Assembly: GCF_000219605.1 (NCBI RefSeq)
Contig: NC_015740.1
Span: 992,001 to 1,056,000 of the forward strand
Length of the DNA stretch: 64,000 nucleotides
Reading direction: 5' to 3'
DNA from: Stutzerimonas stutzeri
GTDB lineage: Bacteria > Pseudomonadota > Gammaproteobacteria > Pseudomonadales > Pseudomonadaceae
Shown here: in pieces, positions 31,179-39,875 of the stretch
How the letters are laid out: each line of letters starts with the position of its first letter
How positions within the stretch are numbered: position 1 is the first letter of the stretch
Made by a program: the position numbers and the translations under genes
The notes under the pieces: model-generated
Told to the model about the DNA's origin: nothing
Database searches by the model: none
What the model saw: only the letters and a program-made list of their open reading frames with translations

Positions 31179-31250
31179 AGTTTGCAATGGCGGATGCAGT
31201 AGGTTCGCGGTGAACGACGGATTACGCTTCGCTAATCCATCTTACGAATT
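31142..31250. repeat. Duplicated terminator-plus-REP block, copy 2
   Basis: Second copy of the block at 30035-30142, differing at few positions and including the pilA-proximal REP (GGATTACGCTTCGCTAATCC at 31219-31238). The two copies are 1107 bp apart. The copy adjacent to pilA is probably the original, because its hairpin is placed to end the pilA transcript. Confidence 0.8.
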
Positions 31251-31296
31251 GATCCGCCTTACCGCGTTGATCCGCCGTACCGCGGTCGTGTGGATG

Positions 31297-31776
31297 TTAG
31301 CTGCCGGAGATTGTACCAGTACAAACTTTTGGCTTGAGATCATTGTCCACATTGGTATTGCAAGTCCACGTACCGGTTACTCCGGCGTTCGTATCAGCAG
31401 CGCGAGCCCATTGAATGCTCCGACCGTTGACCTGAGGATTACCTTTGAGCGCACAAGTCACAGTTGACTGCCCAGTGGTTGCAACACTAGTTGTGATATC
31501 ACAACGGGTTGTCGACGCTTTGCTTAGACCAACCAGCAACACATGTGCATCTGTAGCGCCAGACATTGCTGTTGCATCTGCTGCAGAAATGCCCTCTGCT
31601 AGCTTTGCTTCAATATTTACTTTTGCGGGTGTGATCTCGGCAAGCGCCGCGGCCGCCTGAGAACGTGCCGTGTAATTTTGATAAGCCGGCAACGCCACCG
31701 CAGCCAAAATCCCGATAATCGCCACAACGATCATCAATTCAATAAGGGTAAAACCCTTCTGCATCTGAGCTTTCAT
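31297..31776 (-). CDS. pilA: Type IV major pilin PilA
   Basis: A 159-residue type IVa pilin precursor. The 8-residue leader ends in Gly8 before the mature Phe (KG^[14 protein letters not shown]), with the conserved Glu5 of the mature protein. Four cysteines form two likely disulfides, the last pair enclosing the C-terminal loop ([14 protein letters not shown]). ATG (complement of 31774-31776) follows AAGGAGATACAA; longer upstream frames are unsupported. PilD (35 kb) would process it, PilB and PilC assemble it. In P. stutzeri the pilin PilAI is required for natural transformation. The C-terminal serine resembles glycosylated group I pilins but no tfpO gene is nearby. Confidence 0.95.
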   Translation of the reverse strand: MKAQMQKGFTLIELMIVVAIIGILAAVALPAYQNYTARSQAAAALAEITPAKVNIEAKLAEGISAADATAMSGATDAHVLLVGLSKASTTRCDITTSVATTGQSTVTCALKGNPQVNGRSIQWARAADTNAGVTGTWTCNTNVDNDLKPKVCTGTISGS

Positions 31777-31821
31777 TTGTATCTCCTTAAGTGTTAAGGC
31801 TGTGAGCCTGACAGAGCTAAA

Positions 31822-31836
31822 GCAGTTGGCGTGCCA
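31822..31836 (-). promoter_or_regulatory. Sigma-54 promoter of pilA
   Basis: On the minus strand TGGCACG-CCAAC-TGC matches the sigma-54 consensus, with GG and GC separated by exactly 10 bp. It lies about 46 nt upstream of the pilA start, leaving room for a leader of about 30-35 nt. Pseudomonas pilA is known to be transcribed by RpoN under PilS/PilR; pilSR is not in this window. Confidence 0.88.
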
Positions 31837-32030
31837 GCTCTCGTTCGTCGTGAGCGCAGCGGCCAATACTGTGAAGTGCCTCAACCTCTTGCTGCCACTG
31901 AGAGCTGTACCCCGAGCGCAACCCGCTTTCCTTGGCCCCATGTACCGATACCAAGCCGCGATATTGCACTTCAACCTGGACTCTTTGCGGGCTATATGTG
32001 ACCAATAACGTCACTTGCCGCCGCCCTTGT

Positions 32031-32058
32031 TTGCAGCCACCGGCATCTACGCTATAAG
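32031..32058 (+). promoter_or_regulatory. Candidate promoter of pilBCD
   Basis: TTGCAG (32031-32036), 16 bp, TATAAG (32053-32058), about 28 nt before the pilB start. The 309-nt divergent pilA/pilB region otherwise holds the pilA sigma-54 promoter and no gene. A moderate sigma-70 match. Confidence 0.45.
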
Positions 32059-32085
32059 GCGGGCATAGATTGGAGCGAGGCCGCC

Positions 32086-33789
32086 ATGAGCGAAAACATT
32101 TCCCTATCCGGGCTGGCACGGCAGATGGTCGTGGCCGGCGTGTTGGACGAAAAAACGGCCCAGCAGGCGCAGGCTCAAGCCGTTCGCGGCAAAACACCCT
32201 TTGTCACCTATGTAGTGCAGAACAAGTTGGCCAAAGGCCGCGCCATAGCCGAGCTTGCTTCCGATCAATTCGGTGTAGCGCTGCTGGACCTGTCTGCGCT
32301 GAACAAGGAGTCGCTGCCCAAGGATCTGATCAGTGAGAAGTTGGCCCGCCAACATCGGGTGCTGCCGCTTTCCAAGCGCGGCACCAAGCTTTATGTCGCC
32401 ATCTCCGATCCGGCTAATCATCAATCGATTGCCGATATCCAGTTCAGTACCGGGCTGAGCATCGAGTCGATTCTGGTGGAAGACGACAAGCTGGGCGAGG
32501 CCATCGACAAACTGTACGAAAGCGGCGCCACCGGACTAGAGGAGCTGGGCGAAGTCGATCTGGATGGGGTCGATGTCGAGTCCGTCACCGAAGATGGAAA
32601 AGCTGAGGAAGGCGGAGAGGCTGCTGACGACGCCCCTGTAGTGCGCTTCGTCAACAAGATGCTGCTCGACGCCATTCGTGGTGGCTCGTCCGATTTGCAC
32701 TTCGAGCCCTACGAAAAAGCCTACCGCGTGCGGCTTCGCACGGATGGCATCCTGCATGAGGTCGCGCGTCCGCCGATTCAGCTTGCACCGCGAATTTCTG
32801 CGCGCCTAAAGGTCATGGCCGGGCTGGATATCTCCGAGCGGCGTAAGCCGCAGGATGGCCGGATCAAGATGAAGCTGTCTAAGACCAAGGCCATCGATTT
32901 CCGCGTAAATACGCTACCCACCCTATGGGGCGAGAAAATCGTGATGCGTATCCTCGACCCGTCCAGTGCGCAGATGGGGATCGATGCCCTGGGTTACGAG
33001 GAAGAACAGAAAGAGCTCTACATGAATGCCTTGCGCCAGCCACAAGGCATGATCCTGGTTACCGGCCCGACTGGGTCGGGCAAGACGGTTTCGCTGTATA
33101 CCGGTCTGAATATCCTCAATACCGTGGACGTGAACATCTCCACCGCGGAAGACCCAGTGGAGATCAATCTGGAGGGTATTAACCAGGTCAACGTAAACCC
33201 GCGCCAAGGTATGGACTTCGCTCAGGCCCTCCGTGCCTTTCTACGTCAGGACCCGGACATCATTATGGTGGGCGAGATCCGCGATCTGGAGACCGCCGAG
33301 ATTGCGATCAAGGCGGCGCAGACGGGCCATATGGTAATGTCGACACTTCATACCAATAGCGCTGCGGAAACCCTGACGCGTCTGCGCAACATGGGGGTGC
33401 CTGCGTTCAATATCGCGACCTCCGTGAACCTGATCATTGCTCAGCGTCTGGCGCGAAAGCTTTGCAATAGCTGCAAGAAAGAGATCGATCTGCCGCGCGA
33501 GGCTCTGTTGGAAGAGGGCTTCCCCGCCGACAAGATTGGAACCTTCAAGATCTATGGTCCGGTTGGTTGCGACAATTGCAAAGGCGGTTACAAAGGTCGT
33601 GTCGGTATTTATGAAGTGGTTAAAAACACGCCGGCGTTGGCGAGGATTATCATGGAGGACGGCAATTCCATCGACATTTCCACCCAGATGCGTAAAGACG
33701 GCTTCAACGATCTGCGTACTTCGGCCCTAGTGAAGGCCATGCAGGGCGTGACCAGCCTGGAAGAAGTGAACCGGGTGACCAAGGACTAA
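32086..33789 (+). CDS. pilB: Type IV pilus assembly ATPase PilB
   Basis: A 567-residue GspE/PilB extension ATPase. An N-terminal MshEN/GspII domain precedes the ATPase core with Walker A GPTGSGKT near residue 327, an Asp-box region, Walker B and the HIS box. The C-terminal zinc-binding tetracysteine starts at Cys460 (CNSC) and continues in CDNC. It powers pilin polymerisation. pilC follows after 1 nt. Confidence 0.97.
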   Translation: MSENISLSGLARQMVVAGVLDEKTAQQAQAQAVRGKTPFVTYVVQNKLAKGRAIAELASDQFGVALLDLSALNKESLPKDLISEKLARQHRVLPLSKRGTKLYVAISDPANHQSIADIQFSTGLSIESILVEDDKLGEAIDKLYESGATGLEELGEVDLDGVDVESVTEDGKAEEGGEAADDAPVVRFVNKMLLDAIRGGSSDLHFEPYEKAYRVRLRTDGILHEVARPPIQLAPRISARLKVMAGLDISERRKPQDGRIKMKLSKTKAIDFRVNTLPTLWGEKIVMRILDPSSAQMGIDALGYEEEQKELYMNALRQPQGMILVTGPTGSGKTVSLYTGLNILNTVDVNISTAEDPVEINLEGINQVNVNPRQGMDFAQALRAFLRQDPDIIMVGEIRDLETAEIAIKAAQTGHMVMSTLHTNSAAETLTRLRNMGVPAFNIATSVNLIIAQRLARKLCNSCKKEIDLPREALLEEGFPADKIGTFKIYGPVGCDNCKGGYKGRVGIYEVVKNTPALARIIMEDGNSIDISTQMRKDGFNDLRTSALVKAMQGVTSLEEVNRVTKD

Positions 33790-33790
33790 C

Positions 33791-35008
33791 ATGGCGCAGA
33801 AAGCGATAAAAACCAGCGTGTTCACCTGGGAAGGCACCAACAAGCAGGGCGCGAAGATAAAGGGCGAGCTCAGCGGCGTGAGCCCGGCGATGGTCAAGGC
33901 CCAGCTGCGCAAGCAGGGTGTTAACCCTCAGAAGGTGCGCAAGAAGTCGGCCTCGTTGTTCAGTGCTGGCAAAAAGATCAAGCCGATGGACATCGCCCTC
34001 TTCACTCGCCAGATGGCAACCATGATGAAAGCAGGTGTGCCGCTATTGCAGTCCTTCGACATCATCGGTGAGGGCTTTGACAATCCGAATATGCGCAAAC
34101 TGGTGGATGATCTGAAACAGGAGGTCGCCGCGGGTAATAGCTTCGCAACCGCACTGCGCAAGAAGCCTCAATACTTCGATGATCTCTATTGCAATCTGGT
34201 TGACTCAGGCGAGCAGTCCGGTTCGCTAGAAACGCTGCTTGATCGGGTGGCAACCTACAAGGAAAAGACCGAGGCCCTGAAGGCCAAGATCAAGAAGGCG
34301 ATGAATTACCCCATTGCCGTGGTGCTGGTTGCAATCATCGTTTCGGCGATTCTGCTGATCAAGGTGGTTCCACAGTTTCAGGATGTATTCGCGAACTTCG
34401 GTGCAGAGCTTCCGGCATTCACATTGTTTGTGATTGGCATATCCGAAGCGCTTCAGGCTTGGTGGCATCTGGTTTTGCTGGCGTTGGTCGGTGCTGCCTA
34501 TGCCTTCAAGACTGCTCACGGCAAGTCCGAGCGCTTTCGTAACTCGTTTGACAGGTTTCTTCTTAAAATGCCGATTGTCGGAGATATTCTCTATAAATCT
34601 GCTGTTGCGCGTTTTGCTCGCACCTTAGCTACGACCTTTGCCGCAGGCGTGCCGTTAGTGGACGCGTTAGATTCAGTTGCGGGCGCGACAGGTAACGTGG
34701 TTTTCCGTAACGCCACGCTGAAGGTAAAGAGCGATGTTTCTAGCGGTATGCAGCTGAACTTCTCCATGCGCACGACGGGTACTTTTCCGAGCATGGCGAT
34801 CCAGATGACTGCCATTGGCGAGGAATCCGGCTCGCTGGATGAAATGCTAGCTAAGGTCGCGACCTTCTATGAAGACGAAGTTGACAATATGGTCGACGGG
34901 CTGACTGCCCTGATGGAGCCAATGATCATGGCGGTGCTTGGCGTGCTGGTCGGCGGTTTGATCATTGCCATGTACCTGCCGATTTTCCAACTGGGCGCTG
35001 TGGTCTAA
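33791..35008 (+). CDS. pilC: Type IV pilus inner-membrane platform PilC
   Basis: A 405-residue GspF-family protein with two repeated cytoplasmic GspF domains and about three membrane helices (near 170-195, 220-240 and 375-400). It couples the PilB motor to pilin insertion. It lies between pilB and pilD with 1-2 nt gaps, so pilBCD is one operon. Confidence 0.97.
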   Translation: MAQKAIKTSVFTWEGTNKQGAKIKGELSGVSPAMVKAQLRKQGVNPQKVRKKSASLFSAGKKIKPMDIALFTRQMATMMKAGVPLLQSFDIIGEGFDNPNMRKLVDDLKQEVAAGNSFATALRKKPQYFDDLYCNLVDSGEQSGSLETLLDRVATYKEKTEALKAKIKKAMNYPIAVVLVAIIVSAILLIKVVPQFQDVFANFGAELPAFTLFVIGISEALQAWWHLVLLALVGAAYAFKTAHGKSERFRNSFDRFLLKMPIVGDILYKSAVARFARTLATTFAAGVPLVDALDSVAGATGNVVFRNATLKVKSDVSSGMQLNFSMRTTGTFPSMAIQMTAIGEESGSLDEMLAKVATFYEDEVDNMVDGLTALMEPMIMAVLGVLVGGLIIAMYLPIFQLGAVV

Positions 35009-35010
35009 GC

Positions 35011-35880
35011 ATGGGGCTGCTCGATTATTTGGCCAGCCACGTGCTGGCCTTTGTTTTGTCTGCTGCAGTGCTCGGTCTGCTGGTTGGCAGCTTTCTCAAT
35101 GTCGTGATTTACCGTTTGCCAATAATGATGCAGCGCGAATGGCGCATGCAGGCGCGGGAATATTTGGAGTATCCGCCCGAGCCAATTGGGGAGCGTTTCA
35201 ATCTACTGGTGCCGAGTTCACGCTGCCCTCACTGCGGTCATCGTATCCGTGCCTGGGAGAACATTCCCTTGGTCAGCTGGCTGGCGCTGCGTGGAAAGTG
35301 CTCGTCTTGTCAGGCGCCGATCAGCTGTCGATATCCGTTGGTTGAGCTGGCGTGTGGCGTGCTATCCGGATACGTGGCATGGCATTTCGGTTTTTCCTGG
35401 CAGGCAGGGGCGATGCTTCTGCTGACCTGGGGGGTGCTGGCGATGAGCATGATCGATGTCGATCATCAGTTGCTGCCTGACTCGCTCGTGCTGCCGCTCT
35501 TGTGGTTAGGGTTGATTGCCAACAACTTTACTCTGTTCGCCTCTCTCGAGGATGCGCTGTGGGGGGCGATAGCCGGTTACCTGAGCCTATGGTCCGTTTA
35601 TTGGCTGTTCAAGCTGGTCACAGGCAAAGAGGGTATGGGCTACGGCGATTTCAAGCTGCTGGCGATGCTTGGTGCCTGGGGCGGCTGGCAGGTTCTGCCG
35701 CTCACTATCTTGCTGTCTTCGGTGGTCGGCGCCGTGCTTGGCAGTATTTTGCTGAGGGTGCAGCGGGCTGAAAGCAGTACGCCCATTCCGTTCGGGCCGT
35801 ATCTGGCGATAGCGGGGTGGATTGCGTTGCTTTGGGGCGACCGAATTACCGAAAGCTACCTCCAGTTCGCTCGCTTCTAA
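35011..35880 (+). CDS. pilD: Prepilin peptidase / N-methyltransferase PilD
   Basis: A 289-residue polytopic A24 peptidase. The N-terminal cytoplasmic methyltransferase region has the tetracysteine CPHC...CSSC; catalytic aspartates lie in [12 protein letters not shown] and GYGDFKLLA. It cleaves and N-methylates pilins and type II secretion pseudopilins. The gene follows pilC after 2 nt; coaE starts 130 nt downstream. Confidence 0.97.
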   Translation: MGLLDYLASHVLAFVLSAAVLGLLVGSFLNVVIYRLPIMMQREWRMQAREYLEYPPEPIGERFNLLVPSSRCPHCGHRIRAWENIPLVSWLALRGKCSSCQAPISCRYPLVELACGVLSGYVAWHFGFSWQAGAMLLLTWGVLAMSMIDVDHQLLPDSLVLPLLWLGLIANNFTLFASLEDALWGAIAGYLSLWSVYWLFKLVTGKEGMGYGDFKLLAMLGAWGGWQVLPLTILLSSVVGAVLGSILLRVQRAESSTPIPFGPYLAIAGWIALLWGDRITESYLQFARF

Positions 35881-36010
35881 CTGCGCTCGGTCGGTCGACC
35901 TGTCACGATCAGCTTTTCTCTGTCGTCCCATTTCGAACGCTGAGGCTTGCGCACAGCTCGCCGAGTGGTTACTACTGCGCGCGTCTTATTTGGCCTGGGA
36001 TATTAGACGG

Positions 36011-36619
36011 ATGAAGCCTTGGGTTCTCGGGTTGACCGGCGGTATTGGCAGTGGCAAGACTGCAGTGGCAAACCAGTTTGCAAATCTTGGCGTGCATGTA
36101 GTCGATGCCGATGAAGCGGCGCGTTGGGTCGTTGAGCCCGGTCGCCCGGCGTTGCGGCAGATTGCTGAGCATTTCGGCGATGCCGTACTGCTGCCAGAGG
36201 GCGGCTTGGATCGTGCTGCGCTGCGTGAGCGGGTATTTGCGAATACGGCTGAGCGCCAATGGCTCGAAAGCCTTTTGCATCCTATGATTCGCGCCGAGGT
36301 TGCGCAGCACCTGGCGGCAGCGACGTCTCCTTACGCCATCATGGTGTCTCCGTTGCTTATAGAAACCGGGCAGTATCGCCAGGTGGAGCGTGTACTGGTG
36401 GTCGATGTGCCAGATACTCTCCAGGTCGTTCGTACCGCGGCCCGTGATCAGGCAACTGAAGAGCAGGTGCGGGCGATTATTCAGGTCCAGGCCAGGCGGG
36501 AGGAGCGCCTGCGGCATGCGGACGATGTCCTTGTAAATGACCGTGATCTGGCGTGGCTCAAATCGGAAGTCGAGCGTTTGCACCGCTTCTATCTGACATT
36601 GCGAGGAGGCCAGGAATGA
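36011..36619 (+). CDS. coaE: Dephospho-CoA kinase CoaE
   Basis: A 202-residue P-loop kinase ([14 protein letters not shown] near residue 8) that performs the last step of coenzyme A synthesis. ATG at 36011 gives the standard N-terminus [11 protein letters not shown]; the frame is open upstream without a good start. It overlaps yacG by 4 nt. The pilBCD-coaE-yacG order is conserved in Pseudomonas. Confidence 0.96.
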   Translation: MKPWVLGLTGGIGSGKTAVANQFANLGVHVVDADEAARWVVEPGRPALRQIAEHFGDAVLLPEGGLDRAALRERVFANTAERQWLESLLHPMIRAEVAQHLAAATSPYAIMVSPLLIETGQYRQVERVLVVDVPDTLQVVRTAARDQATEEQVRAIIQVQARREERLRHADDVLVNDRDLAWLKSEVERLHRFYLTLRGGQE

Positions 36620-36813
36620 CCGCGACTGTAGTCGAGTGCCCCACCTGCGGGGCGCCAGTGGAGTGGGGGCCTCAGAGCCCAAGTCGGCCGTTTTGCTCTG
36701 AGCGCTGCAAGCTCATCGATCTTGGGGCTTGGGCTGCGGAGGAGCACGCCATTCCCGGAAGCGATCTGGAGGATGAGCTGTTTTCCGGTGATCTGCCGCC
36801 CCGCGAGCATTGA
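36616..36813 (+). CDS. yacG: DNA gyrase inhibitor YacG
   Basis: A 65-residue zinc-ribbon protein with four cysteines (CPTCG and CSERC). YacG binds the GyrB C-terminal domain and inhibits gyrase. Start ATG overlaps the coaE stop (ATGA), so translation is coupled. Longer upstream frames are inside coaE. Confidence 0.94.
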   Translation: MTATVVECPTCGAPVEWGPQSPSRPFCSERCKLIDLGAWAAEEHAIPGSDLEDELFSGDLPPREH

Positions 36814-36825
36814 CTCGCAGCTTTC

Positions 36826-37506
36826 TCATTTATCTTCTTTCCAGGGCGCCTGCAGGTAGCGGCTCTGGTTGAAGCTTTCCATCCAGTCCGGATAGAAGAC
36901 GACCAGCGCCGTGATTGCCGTGCCGTTGATGAACGCCTCGGGAAACATCACGAGCCAGATGTAGCCGGCAAAGTCTTCCAGCCAGGGCGGCATCGGGTAG
37001 CGGCCATCGATCAGCAGTATGCCGAGGGATGCCAGGATGCAGGCCAGGGCGGCGAGTGCCGCTGGAAAGAAGCCCGCAAAGAAGATGAAGACGAAGAGGT
37101 TGCGCGGCTGGGATCGCTCCACCAGGCGGGCGCAGATGACTGTGACAAAGACCGGGATCAACACCAGCAGCACGCCGTTGGTCCCCAGGGCGGTGAGATG
37201 CTGATGGCCGGTAAGGGTCAGGCCCAGCTGGGCTGCCAGAGCTGCGATGATCGCCAGCGGCCAGTCGAGCAGCAGAGTAACTGCCGTCAGTCCGATGAAG
37301 TGGAATGAAAGACCGGAGTCGAAGTCCCGGCGAACCAACCACAGCAGAAAGATGGCCAGCATCGCTCCGAACAGCAGGTGTTGCCGTCGCGCATCGCTGA
37401 AGAGCTCGACCCAGGGGGCGCGCCACGCCGCCCAGAGCAAGGCAAGCGAATAGATCAGCCAACCTGCGACAAGGGTGGAGGGAGCTAGGAGATGCGCGGC
37501 GATCAT
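36826..37506 (-). CDS. CbiM-like energy-coupling factor permease
   Basis: A 226-residue protein with about six membrane segments matching the CbiM/EcfS-like permease family (PF01891). Classical CbiM proteins take up cobalt, but this pseudomonad variant stands alone with no ATPase or CbiN/Q partner here, so substrate and mechanism are unknown. It converges with yacG (12-nt gap) and follows the aldo/keto reductase on the minus strand after 56 nt. Confidence 0.72.
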   Translation of the reverse strand: MIAAHLLAPSTLVAGWLIYSLALLWAAWRAPWVELFSDARRQHLLFGAMLAIFLLWLVRRDFDSGLSFHFIGLTAVTLLLDWPLAIIAALAAQLGLTLTGHQHLTALGTNGVLLVLIPVFVTVICARLVERSQPRNLFVFIFFAGFFPAALAALACILASLGILLIDGRYPMPPWLEDFAGYIWLVMFPEAFINGTAITALVVFYPDWMESFNQSRYLQAPWKEDK

Positions 37507-37562
37507 CCTGTCGGATCCTGTGTGTCGTTACCTGAAACTGCTGATGGCTCGTTTTTTCTGTG

Positions 37563-38603
37563 TCAGGGGGCCGGATTCGGTTGCGCCGTATGAATGGCGT
37601 CGATGGCTGCTAAGACTTCGTTCGACAGTGTCAGATCAAGGCTGCCGATATTGGATTCGAGCTGCTGCAGTGTCGTGGCACCGATGATATTGCTGGTGAC
37701 GAAGGGCCGGGATGTTACGTAGGCAAGGGCCATCTGCGCGGGCTCCAGGCCATGCTGGTGGGCCAGGGCGACATAGCGGGAACAGGCGGCTCGTGCCTGT
37801 GGGTTGTTGTAGCGTGCGAAGCGCTGGAATAGTGAAAGTCGCGCATTCGCCGGGCAGGCGCCGTTTTCGTATTTGCCGCTCAGCATGCCGAACGCCAGTG
37901 GCGAGTATGCCAGCAGTCCGCACTGTTCACGCATGCTGATCTCCGCCAGGCCCACCTCAAAGCTGCGGTTGAGGAGGTTGTAGGGGTTTTGTATCGAGAC
38001 GGCGCGCGGCCATTTGTGCGTCTCGGCCAGTTGCAGGTACTTCATGGCGCCCCAGGGGGTCTCGTTGGAAATGCCAATGTGGCGGATTCGACCGGCCCTG
38101 ACTTCGTCATCAAGGGCGGCAAGCGTTTCTTCCAGAGGTGTGAAATCGTCGTCCGGCAGGTGCTGGTAGCCCAAACGCCCGAAAAAGTTCGTGCTGCGTT
38201 CCGGCCAATGCAGCTGATAAAGGTCGATCCAGTCGGTTTGCAGTCGGCGCAGGCTGTCATCAAGGGCGGTGCGAATGTGCTCACGGTTGAATCGCGGACG
38301 GCCGTTGCGAATGTGGCTGATGCCGTTGCCAGGGCCGGCGATCTTGGTTGCGAGTATCCAGTCGGCTCGATCGCCGCGGCTCTTGAAGTAGGTGCCAATG
38401 TACTGCTCGGTGGTGGCGTAGGTTTCCGGGCGCGGCGGAACGGGATACATCTCCGCAGTATCGATGAAGTTGATGCCAGCGGCTTTGGCCATGTCGATCT
38501 GAGCGAAGGCGTCAGCCTCGGTGTTCTGCTCGCCCCATGTCATGGTGCCGAGGCAGAGTGAGCTTACGTTCAGGTCGGTTCGGCCGAGCGGACGAAATTC
38601 CAT
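37563..38603 (-). CDS. Aldo/keto reductase (Tas-like)
   Basis: A 346-residue NADP-dependent aldo/keto reductase TIM barrel. Catalytic Asp and Tyr lie in FIDTAEMYPV, Lys in ILATKIAG and His in LYQLHWPERS. It is most like E. coli Tas. Substrate unknown. ATG (complement of 38601-38603) gives MEFRPLGRTDLNV and follows CGGAGGC; the longer frame upstream is not needed. Its location upstream of rplM matches other Pseudomonas. Confidence 0.92.
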   Translation of the reverse strand: MEFRPLGRTDLNVSSLCLGTMTWGEQNTEADAFAQIDMAKAAGINFIDTAEMYPVPPRPETYATTEQYIGTYFKSRGDRADWILATKIAGPGNGISHIRNGRPRFNREHIRTALDDSLRRLQTDWIDLYQLHWPERSTNFFGRLGYQHLPDDDFTPLEETLAALDDEVRAGRIRHIGISNETPWGAMKYLQLAETHKWPRAVSIQNPYNLLNRSFEVGLAEISMREQCGLLAYSPLAFGMLSGKYENGACPANARLSLFQRFARYNNPQARAACSRYVALAHQHGLEPAQMALAYVTSRPFVTSNIIGATTLQQLESNIGSLDLTLSNEVLAAIDAIHTAQPNPAP

Positions 38604-39022
38604 GGAGTGCCTCCGGGCTGGCGAAAGTTTTAGGGATGCGAGATTAACGAAATTCGCCCAATAGATGACATGAGAGTGATCGCGACCGCCCGAAGTGCCG
38701 ATGAGGCTCTGGCATATAGCGCGGTGCATGCACGCCGGCGCTTGCTGAGACGACGGGCGCTTTGGAACTCCGAGAGGATAAATGTTGGTTGCTATTTTTC
38801 TGGCAATCAGGATAATTCCGCAGCCTGTCGGCGGGGATGCCTAGCCCGTCGACGCAAGCCAATGGTAGGGGATGCCTAGCCTACCGAACCACTGCCGTGG
38901 CGGACGCGCTGACCCGAGCCCCCGATAGCGTCTGTTTCCGGCTGCCCTGTTCTTGTCAGGGCGAGCACTATTCAGTAAGATTCGCCGTCTTATTTTCAGG
39001 GCGGCCCCTGAGGCTATAACGA
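38604..39022. other. Gene-free spacer between the aldo/keto reductase and rplM
   Basis: A 419-nt divergent region. It contains the rplM promoter at 38953-38981 and a 14-bp direct repeat GGGGATGCCTAGCC at 38833-38846 and 38868-38881, 35 bp apart; the second copy is inside the inverted repeat GGTAGG...CCTACC. No convincing gene or RNA is seen. Confidence 0.55.
38953..38981 (+). promoter_or_regulatory. Promoter of rplM-rpsI
   Basis: TTGTCA (38953-38958), 17 bp, TAAGAT (38976-38981): a strong sigma-70 match 41 nt upstream of the rplM start. The leader includes TTTTCAGGGCGGCCCCTGAGG, a short hairpin near the start that may take part in L13 autoregulation as known in E. coli (inference). Confidence 0.7.
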
Positions 39023-39451
39023 ATGAAGACATTTACTGCTAAACCGGAAACCGTCAAGCGCGACTGGTTCGTCGTCGACGCTGCCGGCCAGACCCTGGGT
39101 CGTCTGGCAACCGAAATCGCCAGCCGCCTGCGTGGCAAGCACAAGCCGGAATACACCCCTCACGTCGATACTGGCGATTACATCGTCGTGATCAATGCTG
39201 AGCAAGTGCGTGTTACCGGTGCCAAGACCAGCGACAAGATGTACTACTCTCACTCCGGTTTCCCGGGTGGCATCAAGTCGATCAACTTCGAGAAGCTGAT
39301 CGCCAAGGCGCCTGAGCGCGTGATCGAGACTGCGGTCAAGGGTATGCTGCCGAAGAACCCGCTGGGTCGCGACATGTATCGTAAGCTGAAGGTCTACAAG
39401 GGTGCCAATCACCCGCACACCGCTCAGCAGCCCCAAGAACTGAAGATTTAA
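39023..39451 (+). CDS. rplM: 50S ribosomal protein L13
   Basis: A 142-residue L13 protein ([20 protein letters not shown]). It binds 23S rRNA early in 50S assembly. Always paired with rpsI, which follows after 15 nt. Confidence 0.98.
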   Translation: MKTFTAKPETVKRDWFVVDAAGQTLGRLATEIASRLRGKHKPEYTPHVDTGDYIVVINAEQVRVTGAKTSDKMYYSHSGFPGGIKSINFEKLIAKAPERVIETAVKGMLPKNPLGRDMYRKLKVYKGANHPHTAQQPQELKI

Positions 39452-39466
39452 CGGAATAGTTCAATT

Positions 39467-39859
39467 ATGTCGGCGACTCAAAATTACGGCACTGGCCGTC
39501 GCAAGACTGCAACCGCACGCGTCTTCCTGCGTCCGGGCACTGGCAAGATTTCCATCAACAACCGTGAGCTGGATAATTTCTTTGGCCGCGAAACTGCTCG
39601 CATGGTCGTGCGTCAGCCGCTGGAGCTGACCGAGACCGTCGAAAAGTTCGATATCTACGTCACTGTTCTGGGTGGTGGTGTCAGTGGTCAGGCTGGTGCT
39701 ATCCGCCACGGTATCACTCGTGCGCTGATCTCCTACGACGAGAGCCTGCGTAGCCCGTTGCGCAAGGCTGGCTTCGTCACTCGTGACGCCCGCGAAGTCG
39801 AGCGTAAGAAGGTCGGTCTGCGTAAAGCACGCAAGCGTCCGCAGTACTCCAAGCGCTAA
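39467..39859 (+). CDS. rpsI: 30S ribosomal protein S9
   Basis: A 130-residue S9 protein ending in the conserved KRPQYSKR tail, which contacts P-site tRNA. The only visible terminator for rplM-rpsI follows 16 nt downstream and has been hit by an IS element. Confidence 0.98.
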   Translation: MSATQNYGTGRRKTATARVFLRPGTGKISINNRELDNFFGRETARMVVRQPLELTETVEKFDIYVTVLGGGVSGQAGAIRHGITRALISYDESLRSPLRKAGFVTRDAREVERKKVGLRKARKRPQYSKR

Positions 39860-39875
39860 TTCGCGCTTTCAAAGA

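Larger units (their letters stand above)
29675..31250. repeat. Dense REP/BIME array between rayT and pilA
   Basis: This 1.6-kb gene-free stretch is almost wholly REP-derived. Plus-oriented REPs begin with GTAG at 29739, 29876, 30381, 30568, 30728 and 30888, with a truncated one at 30183. Inverted REPs with hairpin GGAAGCGCCTTCGGCGATTCC or variants begin near 29675, 29975, 30270, 30477, 30664, 30824, 30984 and 31071; one at 29838 has lost its hairpin. Two REPs of a third variant (GGATTACGCTTCG stem) are at 30111 and 31219. Plus and inverted copies alternate about 95 bp apart, forming BIME/REPIN units. Open frames inside are repeat translations, not genes. Confidence 0.92.

Noticed and set aside
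30159..31187. Several open frames of 100-180 codons with similar starts (MMESPKALPS...) on the minus strand
   Set aside because: They are translations of the REP array; each repeats the same peptide because the DNA repeats. No ribosome binding sites, and conflicting frames overlap.
28840..31300. Possible tRNA or integrase attachment site near the RAYT/REP region
   Set aside because: No cloverleaf-forming sequence, integrase or att-like direct repeats were seen; the duplicated blocks are REP-derived.
31997..32014. TGTGAC...GTCAC inverted repeat upstream of pilB as a Vfr/CRP site
   Set aside because: The spacer between the half-sites is too long (9 bp between TGTGA and TCAC rather than 6), so it does not fit the CRP/Vfr consensus.
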